Shown here: positions 1 through 8,926 of the stretch, piece after piece | Numbering within the stretch: the stretch's first letter is position 1 | Layout: every line of letters starts with the position of its first letter | DNA from: Cytobacillus massiliigabonensis | GTDB taxonomy: Bacteria > Bacillota > Bacilli > Bacillales > Cytobacillaceae | Assembly (NCBI RefSeq): GCF_900199725.1 | Contig: NZ_LT904904.1 | Coordinates: 673,810-732,472 of the forward strand | Direction of reading: 5' to 3' | DNA length: 58,663 bases | Made by a program: the position numbers and the translations under genes | Notes under the pieces: model-generated | Databases searched by the model: none | What the model was told of the DNA's origin: nothing | Seen by the model: the letters and a program-made list of their open reading frames with translations, nothing else

Positions 1-228
1 GCCATGAAGCGTTCATGCCGATCGAATATGAGAAAGCCCGAAAAACTGGTAGCCAAGAAGCGCTCATGTCGCCCGAAAAAGAGAAAGCCCGAAAAAATTG
101 GTAGCCATGAAGTGCTCATGCCGATCGAATATGAGAAAGACCGAAAAACTGGTAGCCAAGAAGCGTTCATGCCGCCCGAAAAAGATTAAGACCGAAAAAC
201 TGGCAGCCAAGAAGCGTTCATGAAGCAA
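1..228. repeat. 51-bp intergenic tandem repeat, cut by the window edge
   Basis: The word GCC(A/T)AGAAGCG or a close variant (such as GCCATGAAGCG) recurs at 1, 52, 104, 155 and 206, giving spacings of 51, 52, 51 and 51 bp. Each unit also carries CCCGAAAA-type and GAGAAAG words. One unit is 52 bp long, so no reading frame is conserved through the array and it is not read as coding. The left end lies outside the window. From 229 to 379 I see no gene. Confidence 0.85.
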
Positions 229-379
229 GAAAAAGCATTTTACGAATAACCTAATAGGTTTAATAGTAATTTCAATAAAGATAACGGTCGTCTTATTCAA
301 AACTAGTTATTAAAATAAGGCGGCTGTTAGATTATTTTGTGACTAACAAAAACCATATAGTTATAAATGAGGTGTTTCT

Positions 380-1876
380 TTGAGATTTGCAATTGTACAT
401 TCGAAACTCATTCCTGATAAACTCCTTACATCCCCTGAGATAACACTCCCAATCTCATCTATCGATCAAATTCCCTTTAATCAAATGAATCTAAATTACT
501 CCTACAACATAGAACTCCAACAACAGTTAATAGGCAAACAGCTATTGCTGGATGATCTCGCTTTTCCCATCGAAGAACTCCAAGAACACTACGAAAATGG
601 CTGCCTCATTTACCGCAAAGGAATTTCAATTGAAAAAAACAAACCTGCTTGCACACGATGCGGCAATAAAGATAAACACTTTTTCGCTCACTTCCCATGT
701 TCCCGCTGCGGGGAAGACTGCCTTTACTGCCGGAAATGCATTATGATGGGAAGGATCAGTGCATGTACCCCATTAATCAGCTGGACTGGACCAACGACAC
801 TATGGGAAATGAATAGCCCACAGCTTTCTTGGAACGGCTCCCTATCTGAAGGACAGCAAACAGCCTCACAACGAGTGGTTCAGGCGATCAATGAAAACAA
901 AGAGCTGCTCGTATGGGCTGTGTGCGGGGCTGGGAAAACCGAAGTGCTTTTTCAAGGGATTGACACTGCGCTAACTTCTGGGAAAAGAGTATGCCTGGCA
1001 ACGCCAAGAACAGATGTTGTGCTTGAGCTGACCCCTCGTCTAAAAAATGTCTTCCCGAACATACAGGTTGCTTCACTCTATGGGGGCAGCGAAGATCGCC
1101 ATTTGAATGCCCCTCTAACAATCACAACAACCCACCAGCTTCTGCGATTCTACCAGGCTTTTGATACGGTCATTCTCGATGAAGTCGATGCCTTTCCTTA
1201 TTCTGTGGAAGAAACTCTCCAGCATGCGGTCCGACAAGCCCGGAAACAGTCATCCTCTATGATCTACCTTACTGCTACTCCAAATGAAAAATGGCAAACA
1301 GAATGCCTTCAAGGAAAAAAGGAAATTGTTACAATTCCCGCTCGCTTCCATCGTCATCCACTGCCGGTCCCACGTTTTCAATGGTGTGGCAATTGGGAGA
1401 AATTGCTTAAGAAGAATCGTCTTCCTCAAAATATCCTTCAATGGGTAAAAAAACGTCTGGACGCCAACAAACAATGCCTCCTCTTCATTCCAAAAATTGA
1501 TAAAATGGAAAAAATTCTTCCGCTTATAAGAACATTGAACCCGAATATAGAGGCTGTCCATGCAGAAGATCCAAAAAGGAAGGAAAAAGTAATGGCGATG
1601 CGGAACAAAGAAACCCCTATGCTGCTAACTACTACGATTTTAGAAAGAGGAGTAACTTTCCCTAATATTGATGTGGCCGTATTAGGTGCAGAGGATCGTA
1701 TATTTACAGAAAGTGCCCTCGTTCAAATTGCCGGCCGTGTGGGCAGGAGTTGGCAGGCTCCAAGCGGAGAGATCACTTTTTTTCACTATGGAAAAACAAA
1801 AGCAATGATACGCGCGAAAAATAAAATCGTAAAAATGAATGAAGAAGCGCGAAAGAAAGGACTGATTGATTATTGA
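380..1876 (+). CDS. comFA: ComFA, DEAD-box-type ATPase for DNA uptake
   Basis: Membrane-associated ATPase thought to drive transforming single-stranded DNA into the cell during competence. The 498-aa product has a cysteine-rich zinc finger (C91, C94, C107, C110, C114, C117, C120), a Walker A motif CGAGKT (about 182-187), a Walker B/DEAD-like DEVD (267-270), motif III TATP (298-301) and a C-terminal helicase half with QIAGRVGR. The start is TTG at 380, five bases after GAGGTG. It overlaps comFC by 11 bp, which suggests translational coupling. No convincing ComK box was seen upstream. Length and motifs fit the family. Confidence 0.93.
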   Translation: MRFAIVHSKLIPDKLLTSPEITLPISSIDQIPFNQMNLNYSYNIELQQQLIGKQLLLDDLAFPIEELQEHYENGCLIYRKGISIEKNKPACTRCGNKDKHFFAHFPCSRCGEDCLYCRKCIMMGRISACTPLISWTGPTTLWEMNSPQLSWNGSLSEGQQTASQRVVQAINENKELLVWAVCGAGKTEVLFQGIDTALTSGKRVCLATPRTDVVLELTPRLKNVFPNIQVASLYGGSEDRHLNAPLTITTTHQLLRFYQAFDTVILDEVDAFPYSVEETLQHAVRQARKQSSSMIYLTATPNEKWQTECLQGKKEIVTIPARFHRHPLPVPRFQWCGNWEKLLKKNRLPQNILQWVKKRLDANKQCLLFIPKIDKMEKILPLIRTLNPNIEAVHAEDPKRKEKVMAMRNKETPMLLTTTILERGVTFPNIDVAVLGAEDRIFTESALVQIAGRVGRSWQAPSGEITFFHYGKTKAMIRAKNKIVKMNEEARKKGLIDY

Positions 1877-2570
1877 ACATTGTCTTGTCTGCTTTTCAGA
1901 ATTAATGCCTCAAATGGGGTGGACTGCATTATTTTCTAAAGAAGAATCGAACTTCATGTGTACGGAATGCTACACAAAATTTGAAAAAATAGAAGGTGTA
2001 ACCTGCCAGACATGCGATCGCCCACTAGCAAGAGTTGAACCGCAATATATAGTGGATAACCGATGCTTGGATTGTATTCGCTGGGAGGCGGATGACCAAT
2101 GGGCAGGTACGCTTGAAAGGAACTATTCTCTTATTCAGTACAACGATTTTGCACAGGAAGTAATCGCCCAATACAAATACCGCGGGGATTATATGCTTGC
2201 ATATATATTTGCACCATTAATCAAGCAAAAGCTCCGCTCGATCCCCTTTGACACAATTGTTCCGATCCCGCTGAGCGAGAAACGCCTCTATGAACGGGGC
2301 TTCAATCAATCAGAAGCTTTGATTGCGGCTAGCGGTTATCAGCCCAACAACCTCCTTACAAGAACCCATTCAGAAAAGCAATCAAAGAAATCCCGCACAG
2401 AACGAATTCATCTTCGACAAGTTTTTCAAACAAAGATAAATATTCCAAATAAAAAAATCCTCCTTATTGACGATATATATACTACAGGTTCTACGATTAG
2501 ACATGCCGCGAAAGTGCTTAAAGATGCAGGTGCCGGATCAATAGCCTCGCTCACGATAGCAAGAGGATAA
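1866..2570 (+). CDS. comFC: ComFC, amidophosphoribosyltransferase-like competence protein
   Basis: Phosphoribosyltransferase-fold protein required for natural transformation, a known partner of ComFA. The 234-aa product has four N-terminal CxxC pairs (C6/C9, C32/C35, C47/C50, C67/C70), probably binding zinc, and the PRPP-binding loop LLIDDIYTTGST near 199-210. The start is TTG inside the comFA tail, about six bases after AAAGG; no ATG is available nearby. The comFB gene found between comFA and comFC in B. subtilis is absent. Confidence 0.92.
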   Translation: MIIEHCLVCFSELMPQMGWTALFSKEESNFMCTECYTKFEKIEGVTCQTCDRPLARVEPQYIVDNRCLDCIRWEADDQWAGTLERNYSLIQYNDFAQEVIAQYKYRGDYMLAYIFAPLIKQKLRSIPFDTIVPIPLSEKRLYERGFNQSEALIAASGYQPNNLLTRTHSEKQSKKSRTERIHLRQVFQTKINIPNKKILLIDDIYTTGSTIRHAAKVLKDAGAGSIASLTIARG

Positions 2571-2592
2571 CAGAATTTCACAAATCTGACAT

Positions 2593-2620
2593 TTCCTAAT
2601 TCCGGCATTAGGGCTATAAT
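2593..2620 (+). promoter_or_regulatory. Candidate sigma-A promoter for yvyF
   Basis: A perfect -10 TATAAT lies at 2615-2620, 40 bases before the yvyF start, in the short gap after comFC. The -35 at 16-bp spacing (TTTCCT) is poor, so this rests mainly on the -10. Confidence 0.35.
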
Positions 2621-2659
2621 GTGGAAAAATGATTTTAAAGATAATAAGGAGGAGCCAGC

Positions 2660-3091
2660 GTGTCTGAACTGACAAACTGTCCAAACTGTAATGACATATT
2701 TGTAAAAACACAATTCCGCGACATCTGCCAAAATTGCTGGAAAGAGGAAGAAAAGGCATATGAAACTGTTTACCAATTCATCCGCAAACGTGAAAACCGT
2801 GCAGCAACAATGGAACAGGTCGTAAATGCAACAGAAGTAGAAGAAGAACTAATCTTAAAATTCATCAAAACCGGCCGACTTAAATTGACGCAATTTCCAA
2901 ATCTTGGATACCCGTGTGATAAATGCGGGGCGATCATTCGTACTGGAAAGCTTTGTGATAGTTGTGCGGAGATTCTTCGGAAAGAGCTTGATATTTTTGC
3001 AATGGAAGAAGAGCGGAGATTGGAAATTGAGAGAAGAAAGAAGAATGCAACTTATTTTGCGATGGATGAGAAGATCAAAGGGAGAAAATAG
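2660..3091 (+). CDS. yvyF: YvyF/TIGR03826 flagellar operon protein
   Basis: The first gene of the flgM flagellar operon in Bacillus; its function is unknown. The 143-aa product carries an N-terminal zinc-ribbon-like pair (CPNC, CQNC), a MerR/helix-turn-helix-like middle and a second pair (CDKCG, CDSC) followed by a charged helical tail. The GTG start at 2660 follows AAGGAGGAG by eight bases. It lies between comFC and flgM as in B. subtilis. The 230-bp gap after it holds only a weak ACCTGT/ACAGGT hairpin with a T-run (3102-3161) and the flgM promoter. Confidence 0.85.
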   Translation: MSELTNCPNCNDIFVKTQFRDICQNCWKEEEKAYETVYQFIRKRENRAATMEQVVNATEVEEELILKFIKTGRLKLTQFPNLGYPCDKCGAIIRTGKLCDSCAEILRKELDIFAMEEERRLEIERRKKNATYFAMDEKIKGRK

Positions 3092-3256
3092 CATATTGAA
3101 AATGACCTGTTGGATATGGAGAGGATTGATGATCTGCTTGAATATCTTACAGGTTTTTTATTTCAAAAGTTGATATTTACTAGTTCAAAATAAACAAATC
3201 ATCTTTCTTTTCAATAGGTAATTAGAAGTGATTTCGGCTAATCGAAAAATAATATT

Positions 3257-3282
3257 TAAAAACATTACACTTTTACCGATAA
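3257..3282 (+). promoter_or_regulatory. Sigma-D promoter of flgM operon
   Basis: TAAA at 3257-3260, a 15-bp spacer, then CCGATAA at 3276-3282. This matches the SigD (sigma-28) consensus and sits 44 bases upstream of flgM, where B. subtilis also has a SigD promoter. Confidence 0.9.
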
Positions 3283-3325
3283 TAACTATATAGAAATTCG
3301 CTCGGTATGAAAGTGAGGGATATCA

Positions 3326-3589
3326 ATGAAAATCAATAACTTTGGCACTTCAGGTGTGAACCCGTATAAACGTCAAATGAATAAACTTGAAAATGCTGCA
3401 AGAACAACAGCAAATGCAACCGATAAAATAGAAATTTCATCAACAGCAAAAGAAATGCAGCAAGTCTCCCAATATGCCGTCAATCGCCAAACAAAGGTAG
3501 ATGAGCTAAAAATCCAAGTGGAGAACGGTACTTACAAGATCAACCCAAATGAGGTAGCAAGAAGCATCCTCAATTTCTATAAACAATAA
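3326..3589 (+). CDS. flgM: FlgM anti-sigma-D factor
   Basis: Binds and inhibits the flagellar sigma factor SigD until the hook-basal body is complete, which delays late genes such as hag. The 87-aa length, the early GTSGVNPY motif and the C-terminal segment YKINPNEVARSILNFY, the sigma-binding helix, are typical of the Bacillus family. It is preceded by its own sigma-D promoter, so it is in an autoregulatory loop. flgN begins 18 bp after its stop. Confidence 0.95.
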   Translation: MKINNFGTSGVNPYKRQMNKLENAARTTANATDKIEISSTAKEMQQVSQYAVNRQTKVDELKIQVENGTYKINPNEVARSILNFYKQ

Positions 3590-3607
3590 TGATTGGAAGG
3601 GGTTCAC

Positions 3608-4093
3608 ATGTCTGCTGAATTGTTAATTGCATCAATGGAAAAGCTGTGCAAGCTTCATAAAAGCTTATATGAACTTGCAATAAAAAAAACGGATATCATC
3701 AAAACTGGGGACATGGACGCCCTTGACCAATTATTAAAAGATGAGCAGTCACATATCGCTGCCATTGATCGAATGGAAAAGGAACGCCAAAAGTTAGCAA
3801 AGGTCATTGTTCCACATATTGATCAACCAACAGTATCAGATTGCATAGAAAATTTTGCAGCTGCTGAACAAGAAAAAGTAATGAACGCAACAAATGAACT
3901 TATCCAGCTGGTCTTGAGATTAAAGGAACAGAATTATTTAAATCAGCAGCTCGTTCATAATTCACTGCAATTCGTCAATGTTTCTATGAGCTTACTATGG
4001 CCACAGCCGGAAAATATAAATTATGGACCACCGACAAAATCAAACAACCCTTACAACAAAAATGCCAAAGGAATGTTTAACTCAAAAGCATAA
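3608..4093 (+). CDS. flgN: FlgN, chaperone for hook-filament junction proteins
   Basis: Type III export chaperone for FlgK and FlgL, which follow directly. The product is a helical, soluble 161-aa protein. I place the start at ATG 3608 because GGAAGGGG at 3595-3602 gives correct spacing; an upstream in-frame TTG at 3593 overlaps that ribosome-binding site. The C-terminal tail is rich in Asn and Pro and is probably disordered. Cotranscribed with flgM and flgK. Confidence 0.88.
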   Translation: MSAELLIASMEKLCKLHKSLYELAIKKTDIIKTGDMDALDQLLKDEQSHIAAIDRMEKERQKLAKVIVPHIDQPTVSDCIENFAAAEQEKVMNATNELIQLVLRLKEQNYLNQQLVHNSLQFVNVSMSLLWPQPENINYGPPTKSNNPYNKNAKGMFNSKA

Positions 4094-4111
4094 GAGGATG
4101 GAGGAACAAAC

Positions 4112-5683
4112 ATGCGTTCAACCTTTATGGGACTAGAAACAGCCCGCCGTGGCATGTTCACCCAGCAAAGCGCTTTATATACAACAGGACATAATATTTC
4201 AAATGCAAATACACCGGGTTATTCAAGACAAAGAGTTAACTTTCAGCCAACCTTGCCTTATCCACCGGTAGGTATGAATAGTCCTTACTTACCTGGCCAA
4301 ATGGGCACCGGTGTTGAGGCAGGATCGATACAAAGAATTAGAGACGGCTTCCTTGATGCACAGTTCCGTACGGAATATAGTAAATTTGGCTACTACGGCA
4401 CATTAAGCGAATCTCTTTCGAAAATGGAAGGGATTATGAATGAACCTTCAGATTCAGGTTTACACTCTGTGATGGAGAAGTTTTGGAAATCCTTGCAAGA
4501 TCTTTCTAGCCATACAAATAATTCAGGTGCTCGTGATGTAGTAGGCGCATCAGGTCAAATGGTTGCGGATACACTGAATTATTATTATAACTCTTTAACC
4601 CGGGTACAAGACGAAGTTGGAAAGCAAATTGAAGTTAAAACAAAAGAAATTAATACCCTTATTGATAGCATTGCACAAGTTAATCAACAAATTTCTGAAG
4701 TAGAACCAAATGGCTATTTGCCAAATGATCTATATGATCAACGCGATTTATTGGTAGATAATCTTTCGAAACTAATTAATATTAAAGTTACAAATGTTAA
4801 ACCGACTAATTACGGGAATGCCAAAGAGATTGCTGAAGGATTATATAATATTGAAGTTGTTAAGGAAGATGGCAAATCTTACGATCCGCCTATTGACCTA
4901 GTGAGTGTGACTAAATCAGGTATTAAAAGAACGAATGGAGTATCGGTTCAATTTGAAAATACAAAAGATCCAAAAGGTGCTGTAACAGGAGTTAGATTTG
5001 GAAATGGACAGCTAGTCACAGATAATAGCTTTAAAGGAGATCTTGCAGGATTAATTGAAAGCTATGGGTATAAAGATGGAGTTGGGGACATCAAAGGAAC
5101 TTATCCAGAGATGATTGATAATTTGAATAAGATGACGTTTGCATTTGTGGAAGAATTTAATCGTATTCATATGGGTGGTCATACATTAGGAGACATCGAG
5201 CCAGCACCTGAATTTTTTGTTTGGGATAAAAATATTCCTAATACTGGTAACTACGCCCAACTAATTAAAGTGAATGCTGACATAATTAAAAATCCAAGCT
5301 TAATTGCAGCGGGTGAAAAAAGTGGAGCTTCAGGTGATAACGGAAATGCACAGGAGTTAGCAGACTTGAAGACCAAAAATTTTTCTTCTTATCTCACTGG
5401 TAATCCTGGAAAACTATCAGGGAGCCTTGACACATTCTATTCTGGAATCATCGGAAAACTTGGGGTCGATTCACAAAAGGCAATTAAAAACACTGAAAAT
5501 ACAGCGATTCTAGCAGATGCTGTTGATGTAAATAGACAATCAGTTAGTGCGGTATCCATGGATGAAGAAATGTCAAATATGATCAAGTTTCAGCATGCCT
5601 ACAATGCTTCAGCAAGAAACATTACTGTGGTTGATGAAATGCTCGATAAAATAATTAATGGTATGGGTGTAGTTGGACGATAA
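4112..5683 (+). CDS. flgK: FlgK, hook-filament junction protein 1
   Basis: Forms the first junction ring between hook and filament. The 523-aa product has the conserved N-terminal rod/hook motif (ALYTTGHNISNANTPGYSRQ) and the C-terminal helix with SVDEEMSNMIKFQHAYNAS and NITVVDEMLDKIING-like heptads that form the D0/D1 core. A ribosome-binding site (GAGGATGGAGG) precedes ATG 4112. flgL follows 17 bp downstream. Confidence 0.97.
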   Translation: MRSTFMGLETARRGMFTQQSALYTTGHNISNANTPGYSRQRVNFQPTLPYPPVGMNSPYLPGQMGTGVEAGSIQRIRDGFLDAQFRTEYSKFGYYGTLSESLSKMEGIMNEPSDSGLHSVMEKFWKSLQDLSSHTNNSGARDVVGASGQMVADTLNYYYNSLTRVQDEVGKQIEVKTKEINTLIDSIAQVNQQISEVEPNGYLPNDLYDQRDLLVDNLSKLINIKVTNVKPTNYGNAKEIAEGLYNIEVVKEDGKSYDPPIDLVSVTKSGIKRTNGVSVQFENTKDPKGAVTGVRFGNGQLVTDNSFKGDLAGLIESYGYKDGVGDIKGTYPEMIDNLNKMTFAFVEEFNRIHMGGHTLGDIEPAPEFFVWDKNIPNTGNYAQLIKVNADIIKNPSLIAAGEKSGASGDNGNAQELADLKTKNFSSYLTGNPGKLSGSLDTFYSGIIGKLGVDSQKAIKNTENTAILADAVDVNRQSVSAVSMDEEMSNMIKFQHAYNASARNITVVDEMLDKIINGMGVVGR

Positions 5684-5700
5684 GGAGTGAATATTAAATA

Positions 5701-6588
5701 ATGCGCGTAACTCAGACAATGCTTTCAAATAATATGCTAAGAAACTTAAATAATAATTATAACAGACTTGGCAAACTCCAAGAGCAAATGAATACTCAAA
5801 AGAAATTCACAAAGCCATCAGATAATCCAGTCGCTGCAATGTTAGGGCTTGGATATCGAACGGATTTATCAAGAATCCAACAATACCAAAGAAATATTGG
5901 TGAAGTACAGAAATGGGTAGATAGTACGGATAGCGCATTAGATAATGCAATATCTGCATTGCAGCGAATTAGAGAACTTACTGTGAAAGCAAGTAATGAC
6001 ACGCATGAAAAAGACCAGCGAGAAGCAATTACAAAGGAAATTGAGCAGTTGAAAGGTCAGCTTGAGAGTATTGGTGACACAGAAGTTGGGGGTCAATATA
6101 TATTCAATGGGGAGGATACGAATAAAAGACCTTCTGATGGGTATAGCGATGGAGAAATTAGATTAGAAGTATTCTCAGGCATTACATTGCCAATTAACAC
6201 TGTTGGTAAAGACCTATTTGGACCATTAGTTGGAGGTACAGATATAACTAATGGACAGCCAATAAATTCGTATCTTGATGATTTGATTAATAAGATAAGA
6301 ACTGGAACTGGCGAGGATATTACCGGTGAGCTAGATAATATTGATGACCACATAGATAAGTTTCTCAGCGAACGTGCAACAGTTGGAGCAAGACAAAATC
6401 GGGTAGAGATGATGAATGAAAGACTCGGACAGCAGGAAGTATTCTCAACACAAATTCTTTCTAGTAATGAAGATCTTGATATGGAAAAGGCAATCATTGA
6501 AATGACTACGGCAGAAAGCGTCCTCCGTGCATCCTTAAGTGTCGGATCTCGAATCATTCAGCCGACATTAGTTGACTTTTTAAGATAA
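5701..6588 (+). CDS. flgL: FlgL, hook-filament junction protein 3
   Basis: Second junction ring, to which flagellin docks. The 295-aa flagellin-like protein has an N-terminal MRVTQTMLSNNMLRNLNNNY coiled-coil region and a C-terminal conserved EKAIIEMTTAESVLRASLSV segment. An intrinsic terminator begins directly after its stop, so the downstream yviE-fliW-csrA genes depend on read-through or a separate promoter that I did not find. Confidence 0.96.
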   Translation: MRVTQTMLSNNMLRNLNNNYNRLGKLQEQMNTQKKFTKPSDNPVAAMLGLGYRTDLSRIQQYQRNIGEVQKWVDSTDSALDNAISALQRIRELTVKASNDTHEKDQREAITKEIEQLKGQLESIGDTEVGGQYIFNGEDTNKRPSDGYSDGEIRLEVFSGITLPINTVGKDLFGPLVGGTDITNGQPINSYLDDLINKIRTGTGEDITGELDNIDDHIDKFLSERATVGARQNRVEMMNERLGQQEVFSTQILSSNEDLDMEKAIIEMTTAESVLRASLSVGSRIIQPTLVDFLR

Positions 6589-6589
6589 T

Positions 6590-6618
6590 GCTATCTATTT
6601 TTATAGATAGCTTTTTTT
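6590..6618 (+). terminator. Intrinsic terminator or attenuator after flgL
   Basis: Perfect 9-bp stem GCTATCTAT (6590-6598) / ATAGATAGC (6603-6611), a four-T loop and a seven-T tract. It lies within the flagellar operon, between flgL and yviE. Confidence 0.8.
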
Positions 6619-6634
6619 ATAGGGAGTGTTTTAT

Positions 6635-7210
6635 ATGCAGTTACCTCAAATTAGGCTCCAATCGAACTTTATTAAAATTGGGCTAAATATTGAACATCCA
6701 GTACAGGAAATTGAACAGCCAAAGGCGATTCAATCAATTGAACAGCCGAAGGCCATTGTAGAAATCAAAACAACACCTGGCAGGTTAACAATTGATCAAA
6801 CAAAAGCACGTGCAGATATGGATTTAAAGAGTGTTGCGGTTAGAATTAGGGAATTTGCTCAAAGTGGATACAGTGATTCGTTAAAGGGAATACAAAGAAG
6901 AATGGTGCAGGGGGATGAGTTGATGAGAATTGAAAACAAAGGGAATCCGCTTGCTGCACAAGGGAAAGAAAATGGTGAAAAGCCAATGAAGCAGTTTAAT
7001 ATTGGCTGGATCCCTTCTCATTTTAGTGTAAAGCTGAACTATGAACCCGCAAAGGTAAATATTCATGTGGAACCACAAAAGCCGATTATAAATGTACAAG
7101 TCCAAAAACCAATCCATAATTATACTCCTGGTAAAACAACTGTTGGAGTATTGGAGTGGAACAGTCTGGATATCGACTTTGTCAATTTGTTTCCCGAAAA
7201 AAATAAGTAA
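6635..7210 (+). CDS. yviE: YviE, DUF6470 family protein
   Basis: Function unknown; conserved in Bacillus flagellar operons between flgL and fliW. The 191-aa protein has an N-terminal QLPQIRLQS segment, near-repeated IEQPKAI words and a C-terminal MGW-like beta-rich end (VGVLEWNSLDIDFVN). ATG 6635 is preferred over GTG 6626 because GGGAGTG sits just upstream at the right distance. It is immediately followed by fliW. Confidence 0.8.
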   Translation: MQLPQIRLQSNFIKIGLNIEHPVQEIEQPKAIQSIEQPKAIVEIKTTPGRLTIDQTKARADMDLKSVAVRIREFAQSGYSDSLKGIQRRMVQGDELMRIENKGNPLAAQGKENGEKPMKQFNIGWIPSHFSVKLNYEPAKVNIHVEPQKPIINVQVQKPIHNYTPGKTTVGVLEWNSLDIDFVNLFPEKNK

Positions 7211-7221
7211 GTGGTGAAAAA

Positions 7222-7668
7222 ATGATTATAAAAACAAAATTTCATGGGGATCAGGAAATTGAAGCAGAAAAAATCATATCGTTTCCTGCAGGCATTCCTG
7301 GTTTTTTAGAAGAAAAGGAGTTTTACCTTATTCCGCTTGAAGAAACGGCTCTGGTTGTTTTGCAATCGATTCATATAAAAGAGGTTGCGTTTATCATAAC
7401 AGACCCTTTTAGTTTTTTCCCACAATATGAATTTGAACTGCCGCAGGATCTAGTTGATACTCTGAAAGTGGAAGCAGAAAAGGATGTTGTTGTATTTGTT
7501 ATTTTAACTATAAAAGATCCATTTCATCAAACGACGGCTAATTTGCAGGCGCCCATAATAATTAATCAGACAATAAAGCAGGGGAAACAAGTAATTCTAA
7601 ACAATACATCTTACACAACTAGACATCTTTTTATTGAACCTCTGAGCACTCAACAGGAGGGGGAATAA
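7222..7668 (+). CDS. fliW: FliW, flagellin-binding CsrA antagonist
   Basis: Binds either flagellin or CsrA. When flagellin leaves the cell, FliW is freed to bind CsrA and release hag translation. The 148-aa beta-barrel protein has the family signature FPAGIPGFLEEKEFYLIPL and, later, QAPIIIN. Its stop abuts the csrA ATG. RBS GTGGTGA precedes ATG 7222. Confidence 0.96.
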   Translation: MIIKTKFHGDQEIEAEKIISFPAGIPGFLEEKEFYLIPLEETALVVLQSIHIKEVAFIITDPFSFFPQYEFELPQDLVDTLKVEAEKDVVVFVILTIKDPFHQTTANLQAPIIINQTIKQGKQVILNNTSYTTRHLFIEPLSTQQEGE

Positions 7669-7905
7669 ATGCTAGTATTAACAAGAAAGCAAAAGGAATC
7701 AATTATTATTGGGGATGACATAGAAATCATTGTGTTATCAATAGATGGGGAACAGATAAAATTAGGTATCAATGCACCAAATAGCATTGAAATCCATCGA
7801 AAAGAAGTCTATCTTTCGATTCAAGAAGAAAATACGCATGCGATTAAGACGGAGACGAAACTACTTACTGACCTTGGTAATTATTTCAAACAAAAAAATA
7901 ATTAA
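7669..7905 (+). CDS. csrA: CsrA, RNA-binding translational repressor
   Basis: Dimeric RNA-binding protein that binds GGA-containing hairpins and blocks hag translation. The 78-aa product begins [20 protein letters not shown], the canonical first strands, and has [14 protein letters not shown]. It directly follows fliW with no gap. Its target motif is visible in the hag leader 100 bp downstream. Confidence 0.97.
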   Translation: MLVLTRKQKESIIIGDDIEIIVLSIDGEQIKLGINAPNSIEIHRKEVYLSIQEENTHAIKTETKLLTDLGNYFKQKNN

Positions 7906-7912
7906 TTTTTGC

Positions 7913-7939
7913 TAAATAAATCTCAGGTCGTGTCGATAT
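7913..7939 (+). promoter_or_regulatory. Sigma-D promoter of hag
   Basis: TAAA at 7913-7916, a 16-bp spacer, then TCGATAT at 7933-7939. Transcription would begin about 95 bases before the hag start codon and leave a long leader, as in B. subtilis. Confidence 0.88.
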
Positions 7940-8000
7940 TAGTAATGTAAAGTTGAATAAGGAATAAGGCGGCCGACTTTTGTCTTATTTAACTTAAAAA

Positions 8001-8033
8001 CCACATGGATGTGGGATATAACACTCAAGGAGG
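8001..8033 (+). promoter_or_regulatory. CsrA-binding sites in the hag leader
   Basis: The hairpin CCACA-TGGA-TGTGG at 8001-8014 presents GGA in its loop and matches the CsrA consensus ACARGGAUGU. A second GGA lies in the Shine-Dalgarno AAGGAGGA at 8027-8033. The spacing resembles the BS1/BS2 pair of B. subtilis hag. Confidence 0.8.
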
Positions 8034-8041
8034 AAACAAAC

Positions 8042-8854
8042 ATGATTATCAATCACAATATTTCAGCAATGAACACACACCGTCAATTAGGTTATGCAGG
8101 CAACGCTCAAGCTAAATCAATGGAGAAATTAGCTTCAGGTCTTAAAATCAACCGTGCAGGTGATGATGCAGCAGGTCTAGCGATCTCTGAAAAAATGCGT
8201 GGACAAATCCGCGGTTTAGATATGGCTGCTAAAAACTCACAAGATGCAATTTCTTTCATTCAAACAGCTGAAGGTGCATTAAATGAAACACACTCAATCC
8301 TACAACGTATGCGTGAGCTTGCTGTACAAGGTGCGAACGACACAAACACAGCAGAAGACCGTGCGGAAATTGATAAAGAAATCAATCAACTTGTAAATGA
8401 AATTGATCGTATCTCGTCTACAACTGAATTTAATACTCAGAAGTTATTAAGTGGCGGAATTACAAATACAATCTTCCAAGTAGGTGCGAACGTTTCTCAA
8501 ACTATTACATTAAAAATTGAAAGTATGAGTTCAGGTGCATTAGGTGTAGATGCTTTAGCTGTTACTGATAATAAAGAAGCTAACAAATCTCTTTCTGCTA
8601 TCAACAAAGCGATTAGTCGAGTATCTGCAGAGCGTTCTAATCTTGGTGCTCTTCAAAACCGTTTAGAGCATACAATTAATAACTTAGGTACTTCTTCTGA
8701 GAACTTATCTGCTGCTGAATCACGTATTCGCGATGTGGATATGGCGAAAGAAATGATGAACCAAACGAAGAATTCTATTCTTTCTCAAGCAGCTCAAGCA
8801 ATGCTTGCACAAGCTAACCAACAGCCACAAGGTGTACTTCAATTACTTCGTTAA
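8042..8854 (+). CDS. hag: Flagellin, major filament subunit
   Basis: The 270-aa filament protein with conserved D0/D1 ends: N-terminal MIINHNISAMNTHRQL and C-terminal AQAMLAQANQQPQGVLQLLR. The central variable part is short and Ser/Thr-rich (about residues 145-190), the usual place for O-glycosylation by Maf-type enzymes. The correct start is ATG 8042, nine bases after the Shine-Dalgarno core; an upstream in-frame ATG at 8009 lies inside the CsrA hairpin. Driven by a sigma-D promoter, repressed by CsrA and followed by a strong terminator. Confidence 0.98.
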   Translation: MIINHNISAMNTHRQLGYAGNAQAKSMEKLASGLKINRAGDDAAGLAISEKMRGQIRGLDMAAKNSQDAISFIQTAEGALNETHSILQRMRELAVQGANDTNTAEDRAEIDKEINQLVNEIDRISSTTEFNTQKLLSGGITNTIFQVGANVSQTITLKIESMSSGALGVDALAVTDNKEANKSLSAINKAISRVSAERSNLGALQNRLEHTINNLGTSSENLSAAESRIRDVDMAKEMMNQTKNSILSQAAQAMLAQANQQPQGVLQLLR

Positions 8855-8873
8855 TAGGTAAATGAAAAATAAT

Positions 8874-8908
8874 AAATAGATAGCCGTGAATCCGGCTATC
8901 TATTTTTT
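8874..8908 (+). terminator. Intrinsic terminator of hag
   Basis: 11-bp stem ATAGATAGCCG (8876-8886) / CGGCTATCTAT (8893-8903), extended by A-T pairs, with a six-base loop and a T-tract. Confidence 0.92.
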
Positions 8909-8926
8909 AAATTGGAGAGAGCAAAA

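Noticed and set aside
4..189. 61-codon frame in the left repeat array
   Set aside because: It is built from 51/52-bp repeats whose length breaks the frame, it has no ribosome-binding site, and its composition is that of the repeat.
230..242. ComK box upstream of comFA
   Set aside because: Only one poor AAAA/TTTT pair with four rather than five bases between was found, and no second box at helical spacing.
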